The position numbers and the translations under genes are program-made. Below are positions 40,943 to 48,151 of a DNA stretch of 48,151 nt, piece by piece. Position 1 is the stretch's first letter. Every line of letters starts with the position of its first letter. The notes beneath the pieces were generated by a model, which saw nothing but the letters and a program-made list of their open reading frames with translations, was not told the origin of the DNA and searched no databases. Origin of the DNA: Magnetococcales bacterium (lineage in GTDB: Bacteria; Pseudomonadota; Magnetococcia; Magnetococcales; DC0425bin3); assembly GCA_015231175.1 (NCBI GenBank), contig JADGBZ010000018.1:1-48151 (forward strand). The letters are read 5' to 3'.

Positions 40943-41704
40943 ATGCCAATTTTACGCTGGACTATGGAAAGAGTAAGCGATCATCTTGTTTTTAAAAGAA
41001 GAATGCCTCGGCAATTTGGTGGTCGTCCGATCTATGTGACACCTGGGTCGGCGCTAAAATATTGGAGGTTAGATCTTGGCAGGATCGATCCGGACCTGCT
41101 GCGATTTGTCCAAACCTATGTCCATCCTGGCCACCAGGTATGGGATATCGGGGCCAACGTCGGTCTCCTCTCTTTTGCAGCAGCCGGTCTCACCGGAACC
41201 CAGGGGGGTGTCCTGGCCATCGAACCGGACACCCGACTGGTGGAAGTGATCAGAAAAAGTCTACGATTACAAGAAAATGCCGATTTACGGCTTGATGTCC
41301 TACCTGTTTCGGTAGCCAGCGATCTGGGCATCAGCCATTTTCACATCGCTGCCCGTGGACGCAGTGCCAATCATTTGGCCGTGGCAAAAGGGTCAAGTCA
41401 GACAGGTGGCACTTCCACAACATATCCTGTCGTCACCGTCACTCTCGATTGGCTTCTGGAAAAGTATGGAAAGCCTGATATCATCAAAATTGATGTAGAA
41501 GGCGCCGAACATTTGGTCATGCAAGGAGGGGAACGTGTTTTGCGAGATGCTCGCCCTGTTTTCTTGTGCGAGGTGTCGGATTTCAACAGCCCTTTCATTT
41601 CTGATCTATTCAAGAAAAATCACTATCAAATTTTTGATTGGGAAAAAAATGACAATAAACCAGTTGACCTAGCCCCTTTCAGCACATTGGCCTTACCTCG
41701 ATAG
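40943..41704 (+). CDS. FkbM-family methyltransferase
   Basis: A 253-residue FkbM methyltransferase. It has the SAM loop VWDIGANVGLLSFAAAGL, the AIEPD acidic end of strand 2, and the family block LDWLLEKYGKPDIIKIDVEGAEHLVMQGGERVL followed by FLCEVSD. All expected residues are intact. It lies 65 bases after the polymerase-like gene on the same strand and probably shares its transcript. The ribosome site is weak (GAGTG). Within this window it is one of three FkbM enzymes; they are only distantly alike, so they probably modify different positions. Confidence 0.93.
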   Translation: MPILRWTMERVSDHLVFKRRMPRQFGGRPIYVTPGSALKYWRLDLGRIDPDLLRFVQTYVHPGHQVWDIGANVGLLSFAAAGLTGTQGGVLAIEPDTRLVEVIRKSLRLQENADLRLDVLPVSVASDLGISHFHIAARGRSANHLAVAKGSSQTGGTSTTYPVVTVTLDWLLEKYGKPDIIKIDVEGAEHLVMQGGERVLRDARPVFLCEVSDFNSPFISDLFKKNHYQIFDWEKNDNKPVDLAPFSTLALPR

Positions 41705-41960
41705 TCATGCAGCTTTTTTCTGCAAACCCAAATCTTTCATCTCTTCATTAAAGAACCACCGGTCATCGATTCAACAACAGCTTCCCAACAGCGAACGTAA
41801 CCGCATCAATCAAACCTGGACTAATTTTTTTTGGCGCCCACGAATGTGGCACGTTTTTTTCTAGCATGGTTTCGCAGGTAAACCAAAAATGGGGGCATGA
41901 TGGTCTGGACTCGGGTGGGGGTGGAATGTGCTTGACAAAACAGGGGGGAAAAAAAAATGG

Positions 41961-42068
41961 ATGCGATTGATCATCATTGAGCTGGCGATCGTGGCCATCA
42001 TCGTAGGAACCGTATTGCTTCTGTCGGATGCGGATTTGCATATGCCTTTCCGTTATGCGCTTTTTTGA
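41961..42068 (+). CDS. Very small membrane peptide ahead of the acylation genes
   Basis: A 35-residue ORF with AGGGGGG (41942-41948) 12 bases upstream. The sequence is one hydrophobic helix containing IIELAIVAIIVGTVLLL, followed by a short polar tail. The helix is strikingly like the mature start of the prepilin at 12577 (ELAIVLAIIALIVGAV), including the Glu, but no G-F type cleavage site precedes it. It may be a real single-helix protein or the fossil start of a pilin-like gene. Its stop overlaps a TTG start of the SGNH gene (TTGA at 42065-42068), suggesting coupling. Confidence 0.4.
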   Translation: MRLIIIELAIVAIIVGTVLLLSDADLHMPFRYALF

Positions 42069-43156
42069 TCGGTGGCAATGCGGTGTTTCACCATTTTTTT
42101 GCTATTCCGGCTGCCCTGATCGGATCCCTTTACGTGGCTTTGCTGATGGCAGACTTGGCCGTGGCCGTCTTATTTACGCAACCGCCGCGACAAACGGGTG
42201 CGCTTTACCAACAGGATCCAGAAAGAGGACACGCCCATACACCCGGTTTTCGGGGTGAGATTTTTACCCGTTACCCCTTTTGGGTCGGCATCAATCGCCA
42301 CGGTTATCGGGGTGACGAGTGGCGGTTCCATGAATCGTTCCGGGTAGCGGTTTTAGGGGATTCCTTTGTCTTCGGCGAGCCTTTGCCCATTGCAGAGGGG
42401 TTTGTCGCCAAAGCTGCGGCAAGATTTGATGATCATGTGGGATATTATAATCTCGGCGTCAGCGGTTACGGTCCAGCGCACCACGAAGTGACTCTGGCCC
42501 GGGAGTGCCCGGTCATTCGCCCACGGGCCGTTTACTATATGTTCTACCTGAACGATACCGCATGGGATAATATCCGCGCCGATGCCACCACCATCTTGAA
42601 TGGACATGTGGTCCATACCATGGATCGTCACGGACACCGTCTGACCAGGGAAACGTTGCTGAAAAAACTGGAAGAAGCCCGTTCGCAGGAGACTCTGTAC
42701 TGGGCGGATGTTGTACGGTTGCACCATGTGTCGGAATTGATCCTCTCCCGTATCCGCGTAATCGGGAACAAAGGCGACCCCGCTGTCCGTTTTCGCCAAA
42801 CCACATCGCCGGATCACTCTCCAGAAGATATCGAGCGTGCAGCCCGGATCATCCAAAAAATAGATTTTTTGGCCAGGGAGTGTGGTGCGGATTTCACGAT
42901 GATCATACTACCCAGCCGATGGGAAGCACGTTTCGGAGTCGTTGAGCCAGCCACGGAGCGCCTTCTTGCTCTTCTCGACAAGGCCAACGCCAAATTGGAT
43001 CTCCTTGATTTGCGTCGTACAGCCTCGAAAGAGCACGATCTTGGCATGCCGAAGGACGACCACTACAACCCCCAGGCCACAACCTGGGTGGCAGAAGAGA
43101 TGACCCGACATCTGCTCGTGCGCCATCCTGAACTCCACCCATTTTTGCGCCCCTGA
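42065..43156 (+). CDS. SGNH/GDSL-type hydrolase-like protein, membrane anchored
   Basis: A 363-residue protein. An N-terminal membrane helix (about 8-40) leads to an extracytoplasmic domain. The SGNH fold is shown by block I VLGDSFVFGE (Ser nucleophile), the NLGVSGYGPAHHEV block with Gly, the FYLNDTAWDN block with Asn, and the C-terminal DDHYNPQAT with Asp-x-His. Proteins of this type act with MBOAT enzymes to move acetyl or other acyl groups onto exported polysaccharide (as AlgJ/AlgX do). The start is uncertain; the TTG at 42065 overlaps the small ORF and a GTG at 42083 is possible. It begins a run of acylation genes. Confidence 0.82.
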   Translation: MIGGNAVFHHFFAIPAALIGSLYVALLMADLAVAVLFTQPPRQTGALYQQDPERGHAHTPGFRGEIFTRYPFWVGINRHGYRGDEWRFHESFRVAVLGDSFVFGEPLPIAEGFVAKAAARFDDHVGYYNLGVSGYGPAHHEVTLARECPVIRPRAVYYMFYLNDTAWDNIRADATTILNGHVVHTMDRHGHRLTRETLLKKLEEARSQETLYWADVVRLHHVSELILSRIRVIGNKGDPAVRFRQTTSPDHSPEDIERAARIIQKIDFLARECGADFTMIILPSRWEARFGVVEPATERLLALLDKANAKLDLLDLRRTASKEHDLGMPKDDHYNPQATTWVAEEMTRHLLVRHPELHPFLRP

Positions 43157-43168
43157 TTGGAGCTCATC

Positions 43169-44119
43169 ATGAACCTGCGTCGGCTTTTTGCCTCCATGGC
43201 CACGGTCATCGTTACTTTGCTGGTCTCCGCACTGGTCGGCGAAGGACTGGTCAGGATAAAAAATGCCAACCAGAAGAGCTATACCATTGAGATGTGGCGC
43301 TACGCCCGAGAACTCAAGCAAATGGATCCTGAACTGGGACATATCCACCAGCGTGGAAAATCGTCTTTGTTGCAAAACATACCCATTTCCATCAACTCCT
43401 TGGGCATGCGCGGACCAGAACTACAGTCCGATGCCAGGCCGCGCATTCTGTTGCTTGGCAGCTCCATCACCCTGGCCTGGGGGGTTCCGGAAGAGAAGGG
43501 CTCCAGGGCACAACTGGAGCGGCACCTTGGTGGCACCCATCAGGTTTTGAACGCAGCGGTCGGCAATTTTAATTTGCCGCGTTATATCCGTCTGTTCGAG
43601 CGGGACTTGCGGCAAATCATCAAACCCAAGATCGTCGTCATCGACTACTTCATCGACGATGCAAAACCCATGGATTCCGCCAGCGGCAATTGGATCATGC
43701 GGCACAGTGAGTTTGCTGTCACACTCTACTATATTGCCAGCAAATTGTTGTACGGTAGCCGAGATTTGAGGAGCCTGAAGGAGCACTATGATGCCATTTA
43801 CGACGACTCCTCAGAGACCTTCCTCTCCTTGAAAGACGCGATGGAACAGATGAACCAGATGTCTCATGACGATGGATTCAAGGTCATTCTGGCACTCATT
43901 CCGGATGTACATCAACTGACCCATTATCCCTTTGCTCACATTCATGCCAAAATGTGTCAGCAAGCCCGATCATTGGGGTGGACATGCGCTGATTTTCTTG
44001 ATGATCTGGGGAAGTTCAGCGGACCGGATCTGTGGACCATTCCTGGTGACCCCCACCCGAATGCCACCGCACACGCCATCATGGCGGAACGTTTGGCAAA
44101 AGTGATCAAAGGTTTGTAG
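43169..44119 (+). CDS. SGNH/GDSL-type hydrolase-like protein, membrane anchored
   Basis: A 316-residue protein with an N-terminal membrane helix (FASMATVIVTLLVSALVGEGLV) and a periplasmic SGNH-like domain. Block I reads ILLLGSSITLAWGVPEE: the usual GDS is GSS, so the Asp is replaced but the nucleophilic Ser is kept. Later come NAAVGNFNLPRYIRLFERD (block II), the DYFIDDAKPM block where Asn is expected, and the C-terminal GDPHPNATAHAIMAE, which supplies Asp and His. It may be active or a structural partner. GGAG lies 7 bases before the ATG. It is 12 bases after the previous SGNH gene and 2 bases before the MBOAT gene, so it is clearly in one operon. Confidence 0.8.
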   Translation: MNLRRLFASMATVIVTLLVSALVGEGLVRIKNANQKSYTIEMWRYARELKQMDPELGHIHQRGKSSLLQNIPISINSLGMRGPELQSDARPRILLLGSSITLAWGVPEEKGSRAQLERHLGGTHQVLNAAVGNFNLPRYIRLFERDLRQIIKPKIVVIDYFIDDAKPMDSASGNWIMRHSEFAVTLYYIASKLLYGSRDLRSLKEHYDAIYDDSSETFLSLKDAMEQMNQMSHDDGFKVILALIPDVHQLTHYPFAHIHAKMCQQARSLGWTCADFLDDLGKFSGPDLWTIPGDPHPNATAHAIMAERLAKVIKGL

Positions 44120-44121
44120 AA

Positions 44122-45474
44122 ATGCTTTTCCAGTCTCTGCCATTTTTGGTGTTTTTTGTCACCTTTCTTGTGGCACTGCCTTTGTTTCATGGTTTGGCGC
44201 GTTGTATTTACGTCACGGTAGCCAGTTACATCTTCTATGCCTGGTGGGAACCCCGGTTTGTCCCGGTATTGTTGCTGCTGACTCTGTTTGCCCACCATTT
44301 CGCCAACCGTGTCCATTTAAACCGCCACCAAAAATGGATTGTCGTCGCCCTGGGTTTGGTGCCCTTGGCACTCTTCAAATACACCAACTTCATTTTGGAA
44401 AATTTTGCCCGGTTGAGTGGGTTTGAGATTCATTTTCATGCCGACTGGCGGTTGCCATTGGGCATCTCGTTCATCACGTTTACAGTCATCGCTTATATTT
44501 TGGATATTCAGTCCGGGCGCACTTCGCGGGAAGGCCGCTTCTGGTATTCGGCTTTATATATTGCTTTCTTTCCCCATTTGATTGCCGGCCCCATTTTGCG
44601 CGCCCGCAAGATTCTGCCTCAGTTGCCACACTTGGGACTGAACCGAAGAGCATTGAAATTTTCCGGCCTTCTCTTCTCCCTGGGTATATTCAAAAAAGTG
44701 GTGATCGCCGATCAGATTGCTCCCCATGTGGAACAGGCATTTCGTGGTCTGACAACCTTGACCCAAGGAGAGGCTCTGCTGGCTTTTTATGGTTTTACAA
44801 TCCAGATTTATTGTGATTTTTCGGGATATTCCGACATGGCGATGGCCCTGGCCCTATTGTTGGGTGTGCGGTTTCCTATCAATTTCAATTCTCCTTATCT
44901 CTCTGCGAGTTTCCGGGAATTTTGGCGACGCTGGCACATTTCCCTGTCCCAGTGGCTGCGGGATTATCTATACATTCCTTTGGGTGGGGGGCGAGGTTCC
45001 CTGGCACAAACCTTGTTCACCCTCTTCACCACCATGCTGATCGGAGGTCTTTGGCACGGTGCAGCCTGGACCTTTGTCCTGTGGGGTGGTCTGCACGGCT
45101 TGTTTCTGGTCGTTGAGGCCGTGGGGCGTCATTGGCGCATTCACCTGCCGCGATGGCTGCGCATTCTGCTTGTGGTTCATGGTGTTGGCGCACTTTGGAT
45201 CCTTTTCCGTGCCCCGGATGTCACCAGCGCTGCCCGATTAATTCTCAGCGCCTTCTCTCCCGGGGATGTCGGCGCCCTGCTTGCAAACCCTTTGCCCGTA
45301 CTTTTGATTTTTTTAACCTGGATCTGGCACCCCTACGACAATCCCTCCCGCGTGCGCTGGCTGGCGCACCGTATTCCCTCCCGGATGGCCTACCCTGGGA
45401 TTTTAATGCTGATTCTTGTTTGCGCCGCAATGACGGTCGAAAATCCGAGCGCTTTTATTTATTTCGATTTTTGA
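44122..45474 (+). CDS. MBOAT-family O-acyltransferase (AlgI/PatA-like)
   Basis: A 450-residue polytopic enzyme that passes acyl groups from a cytoplasmic donor across the membrane to an exported glycan. The signatures are HLIAGPILRARKILPQL, IQIYCDFSGYSDMAMALALLLG, FREFWRRWHISLSQWLRDYLYIPLGGGRG and the catalytic-His segment TTMLIGGLWHGAAWTFVLWGGLHG. These are the standard AlgI/DltB-type blocks at normal length. The ATG is 2 bases after the SGNH stop, and AAAGGT serves as ribosome site. Flanked by SGNH proteins on both sides, it is the core of the O-acetylation (or other acylation) module for the polysaccharide. Confidence 0.95.
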   Translation: MLFQSLPFLVFFVTFLVALPLFHGLARCIYVTVASYIFYAWWEPRFVPVLLLLTLFAHHFANRVHLNRHQKWIVVALGLVPLALFKYTNFILENFARLSGFEIHFHADWRLPLGISFITFTVIAYILDIQSGRTSREGRFWYSALYIAFFPHLIAGPILRARKILPQLPHLGLNRRALKFSGLLFSLGIFKKVVIADQIAPHVEQAFRGLTTLTQGEALLAFYGFTIQIYCDFSGYSDMAMALALLLGVRFPINFNSPYLSASFREFWRRWHISLSQWLRDYLYIPLGGGRGSLAQTLFTLFTTMLIGGLWHGAAWTFVLWGGLHGLFLVVEAVGRHWRIHLPRWLRILLVVHGVGALWILFRAPDVTSAARLILSAFSPGDVGALLANPLPVLLIFLTWIWHPYDNPSRVRWLAHRIPSRMAYPGILMLILVCAAMTVENPSAFIYFDF

Positions 45475-45551
45475 CTGCGTGTTATTGCATAACACAACCT
45501 GTATTTTTATCTTAGTTATGCTGTCAGTAACCGTATACACAGGGGCGCGTC

Positions 45552-46646
45552 ATGGAAAAACTTCGTTTTTTATTGTCACTTGCCGTCTTAAATATTATCC
45601 TGTTCTCTCTTGCGGAAATTGTCGTTCGTGTCGTCGCACCCCAAAATCTTTCGGGCACTTGGAGGATCTATGATTCTGATGGGTTGATGATCAACAAGCC
45701 TTTACATTCTGCACGACAACAGGAAAATGGAAGAGTTATCGAATACTCTTTTGGCCCTTTTGGCATAAGGGGTGTGGAAGGGATATCGGATGCCAAAAAA
45801 ATCCTGGTGGTGGGTGATTCCTATACATTTGGGTTCCTGCTTCCCCAAGATCACACCTTCGTCAACCAATTGCAGATCATGGCTCATGCGGTACATGGCA
45901 AAGGAACTGTACAATTTTTAAACGCAGGTGGTGGTGGTTGGGGTGCAGATTCCTACCTCCGTTTTATCGAAAGCTACGGCGACTTGATCAAACCGGATGC
46001 TATCCTGGTTTATCTGAACATCAACGACATCAGCAGCAGTATCAGGAATGGTTTTTATCAATTAAAAAACGATCACAATTTTGAACTTGCTTTCCGCCCT
46101 CTTCCGGTATCTACAAACATGAAAATTAAAAACATCATGAATGCAGTGCCCGGGTATCAGTGGTTATTGGAGCACAGCCATGCTTTTCAATGGGTTCGAA
46201 TGTCCTTCTTGAACCGGAAAAAACCGGAACCAGCAGCACATGCCTTTACCATGGCAGCGTCTGATGCTTTGCAGCAGGAGAACATTCCGCAGGTCGATGC
46301 GGCACGGTTGGGAAATGCCATCTTTGTGCGCCTGAAAAGTTGGACCGACCGGCGCAATCTCCCCTTATTGGTTCTGACGCCTGGGTTTTTTGATCCAGAG
46401 GTGGACACCCGAGGCGGGGATCACTCCTTTTTCATACAATCCCGAACCTTTTTTCAGCAGGTTGGAGTATCTTACGAGGATCTGTATCCATACGTATTGG
46501 GCTCGCACCAAAAAGAGCAGGCAAAGCTCAGGATTCCAGGCGACGGACACCCCAACGCAGACGGTGCTTCTCTTATTGGGCGGGCCAGTTGGCCATTTGT
46601 CAATACCATTCTGCTGGGCCACCGGGCTTCGACTGTGCCAAAATAG
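45552..46646 (+). CDS. SGNH/GDSL-type hydrolase-like protein, membrane anchored
   Basis: A 364-residue protein with an N-terminal membrane helix (about 6-28) and a periplasmic SGNH domain. Block I is ILVVGDSYTFGFLLP with the Ser nucleophile. Block II is NAGGGGWGADSYLRFIESYG, block III VYLNINDIS has the Asn, and the C-terminal GDGHPNADGASLIG supplies Asp and His, so all four blocks are intact. AGGGG lies about 8 bases before the ATG. It follows the MBOAT gene after 77 bases and ends the operon at a terminator. It is AT-richer at its 5' end than the MBOAT gene. Confidence 0.88.
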   Translation: MEKLRFLLSLAVLNIILFSLAEIVVRVVAPQNLSGTWRIYDSDGLMINKPLHSARQQENGRVIEYSFGPFGIRGVEGISDAKKILVVGDSYTFGFLLPQDHTFVNQLQIMAHAVHGKGTVQFLNAGGGGWGADSYLRFIESYGDLIKPDAILVYLNINDISSSIRNGFYQLKNDHNFELAFRPLPVSTNMKIKNIMNAVPGYQWLLEHSHAFQWVRMSFLNRKKPEPAAHAFTMAASDALQQENIPQVDAARLGNAIFVRLKSWTDRRNLPLLVLTPGFFDPEVDTRGGDHSFFIQSRTFFQQVGVSYEDLYPYVLGSHQKEQAKLRIPGDGHPNADGASLIGRASWPFVNTILLGHRASTVPK

Positions 46647-46671
46647 TTTGTGAGATAAACGTTTCCTGCAA

Positions 46672-46695
46672 GCCCCCTTTCAGGAGGGCCTTTTC
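46672..46695 (+). terminator. Rho-independent terminator of the acylation operon
   Basis: GCCCCC and GGAGGGC pair with one bulged base around a TTTCA loop, and CTTTTC follows. It begins about 25 bases after the SGNH stop. It also spans the stop codon of the convergent FkbM gene. Confidence 0.6.
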
Positions 46696-47633
46696 ATGGT
46701 CAGTTGGTTTTTCTCGGGGGCACAGCCAAAACGAAGGTCGGTGCCCTTTTCTTTCAACAATGTCTGGACCAGTGAAAGGTCGGCAATCGCCAATAAATTT
46801 TTTTGTCCCATGCCCTTAAATAGCTTAAACGGATGCAAAGTGTTCATGCCTGGATCGAACTCATACAAATGATAGCCAAAACCCAGTAAATAATTTTTGA
46901 CGGTTTCGGCACCAAGAACATTGCCGTGACCCAGATTTTCATTGAACTCCAATTGTATGGAGACAATTTTTTGCTCGGAAAGAAAATTTTTTGCGCCTTC
47001 CAGCACAAAATATTCACCTCCCTCCACATCAACTTTAATCAGATCTATTCTTTCAATATGGTGTGTTTTTGCGTAGTTATCCAAAGAATCCACTTTAATG
47101 CTCACTGTCTTTTCCGGTCCATCTTCCACTTCAACACCATTGAAAGGGATGTGATTTTCCATGTCTTTGCCCACGGTAAAAGTCTTGACACCTGGTTCGT
47201 TCCAGAGGGCTTGTCGTTCAATATGCACCATGTCCAAACGATTGAGAATAATTTGCTGTCCCAACCTGTCGAAATTGACTTGATCTGGTTCAAAGGCAAA
47301 AATTTGCCCCTGGAAACGCAAGCAGGTCGAGGCCCACAAGGTATAGATGCCAATGTTAGCCCCCACGTCGACGACGACGTTTCCGGGTCGTAGAAAATTT
47401 TTTATAAACAAAAAATCGGACCAATCCATGACAGAATTGTAAGCCAGGAACATGGACTCCCGGGAGTCAGAATAGAACCAAGCCTCGCAACTATCCCAAA
47501 CTCTGTGCGTCCATGGCCGATGCAGCAGACGCTTACGTATATGCCAGTCGACAAAACGCAGCAGCGCTGAAACAGGCTTCTTACGATTATAAGGATGTTG
47601 ATAAAGAAAGCACAAGAGTCTGATCAGTTTCAT
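46680..47633 (-). CDS. FkbM-family methyltransferase
   Basis: A 317-residue FkbM methyltransferase with a longer N-terminal extension (about 80 basic/aromatic residues) than the other two in the locus. The SAM loop is VVVDVGANIGIYTLWASTCL, followed by IFAFEPDQVNFDRL. The family block VKVDSLDNYAKTHHIERIDLIKVDVEGGEYFVLEGAKNFL is complete. The C-terminal 60 residues are a long extra segment after the core. Its start has only a weak purine-rich ribosome site. It points toward the acylation operon and marks the right edge of the glycan locus. Confidence 0.92.
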   Translation of the reverse strand: MKLIRLLCFLYQHPYNRKKPVSALLRFVDWHIRKRLLHRPWTHRVWDSCEAWFYSDSRESMFLAYNSVMDWSDFLFIKNFLRPGNVVVDVGANIGIYTLWASTCLRFQGQIFAFEPDQVNFDRLGQQIILNRLDMVHIERQALWNEPGVKTFTVGKDMENHIPFNGVEVEDGPEKTVSIKVDSLDNYAKTHHIERIDLIKVDVEGGEYFVLEGAKNFLSEQKIVSIQLEFNENLGHGNVLGAETVKNYLLGFGYHLYEFDPGMNTLHPFKLFKGMGQKNLLAIADLSLVQTLLKEKGTDLRFGCAPEKNQLTMKRPS

Positions 47634-47875
47634 GTTTCTCTATTTTCTCTTATAAAAACGCGACCGTCCTACAAAGAATATTTGCCATCACACCCACCCC
47701 CTTGCCTCTGTCGGCAGCCAAGAGGCTGAACTCGGCGCCGACTGTACCACTTGTCAAACCATTTATCCAGAAATGATCCCGATGAACGATGATAACCAAT
47801 TTTCATCATGACCGCCGTGTTACTTTCCCGTATCATGGTGGCGAGAATAACCGACGCTGATTGCACGAGCTCACC

Positions 47876-48151
47876 ATGAAATTCATTGACCCCAGAATCG
47901 ACTTTGCCTTCAAAAAAATCTTCGGCAGCGAGGATGCCAAGGATATCCTCGTCAGTTTTTTGGAGAGCCTCCTGGAGCTGGAAGGGGAACGCCGCATTGC
48001 CGAACTGACGATCCTTGATCCCTTCCTGGCCCCGAAGATCAAGGAGTTGAAATATTCCATCCTGGACGTGAAGTGCCGGGATCACCGGGGGGTATCCTAC
48101 ATTGTCGAGATGCAGGTCCAGAAGGTGGCCGCCTTCCTGAAGCGAATCCAG
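47876..48151 (+). CDS. Rpn/PD-(D/E)XK nuclease-family transposase, 5' part
   Basis: The first 92 codons of a gene that runs off the window. It opens MKFIDPRIDFAFKKIFGSEDAKDILVSFLESLL, the hallmark start of the Rpn (YhgA-like, PDDEXK_2) family, and contains ILDVKCRDHRGVSYIVEMQ, which carries the Asp and the E-x-Q of the nuclease core. These proteins cut DNA and promote recombination; many copies are typical in some genomes. The start is ATG 47876, with only a weak upstream GAGC. The rest of the gene is not seen, so intactness is unknown. Confidence 0.9.
   Translation, partial: MKFIDPRIDFAFKKIFGSEDAKDILVSFLESLLELEGERRIAELTILDPFLAPKIKELKYSILDVKCRDHRGVSYIVEMQVQKVAAFLKRIQ

Noticed and set aside
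41855-41875. Sigma-54-like TGGCACG upstream of the acylation operon
   Set aside because: The -24 element is good but the -12 GC is missing (TTTC instead of TTGC), so I do not call a promoter.

Overview
The window is about 48 kb of a moderately GC-rich Gram-negative chromosome. Secreted and membrane proteins, a type IV prepilin, c-di-GMP proteins (PilZ, GGDEF), an AlgI-type acyltransferase and FkbM methyltransferases all fit Pseudomonadota. I suspect an environmental alphaproteobacterium, perhaps a Magnetococcales-like lineage, from the general style of the genes and intergenic palindromes, but nothing here proves that. No rRNA, tRNA, CRISPR array or complete insertion sequence was seen.

Left part (1-19 kb): housekeeping and signalling genes. 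A PilZ protein and a thiolase are followed by an AT-rich island. Next comes a phage-type control module: an S24 (CI/LexA-like) repressor whose promoter appears to give a leaderless message, a divergent promoter with a dyad in its spacer, two candidate small ORFs with strong ribosome sites, and a protein with a Q-antiterminator-like zinc motif. No phage structural genes are present. After this come a protein made largely of five exact 18-residue repeats, a PAS-GAF-GGDEF diguanylate cyclase, a CPA2-type antiporter, and a tightly packed argA-thiO-HNH operon. A prepilin lies divergent from two envelope proteins of pilus/secretion type. A large Ser/Thr kinase has five threonine-containing repeats at its N-terminus and Sel1 repeats at its C-terminus; its 3' end is copied in a 49-bp tandem array. 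An RluA-type pseudouridine synthase closes this part.

Right part (19-47.6 kb): a surface or exported polysaccharide locus. It holds five GT-B glycosyltransferases or close relatives, one GT2 enzyme, a GT-C-like membrane enzyme, another polytopic membrane protein of unknown role, a Wzy-like polymerase candidate, a sugar-nucleotide epimerase/decarboxylase, two class I methyltransferases, three FkbM methyltransferases, a B12-type radical SAM enzyme, an SxtJ/DUF5989/carbamoyltransferase trio, and an O-acylation set (one MBOAT enzyme with three SGNH proteins). An argD-type aminotransferase sits among them. Together these suggest a glycan that is heavily methylated, carbamoylated and O-acylated. 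No Wzx flippase, ABC exporter or initiating phosphoglycosyltransferase is visible, so those functions must lie outside the window. Some genes (35.1-36.2 kb and 39.5-40.0 kb) are clearly more AT-rich than their neighbours, which fits modular acquisition. Short degenerate repeats mark several gene boundaries. The window ends in the start of an Rpn/PD-(D/E)XK transposase-family gene.
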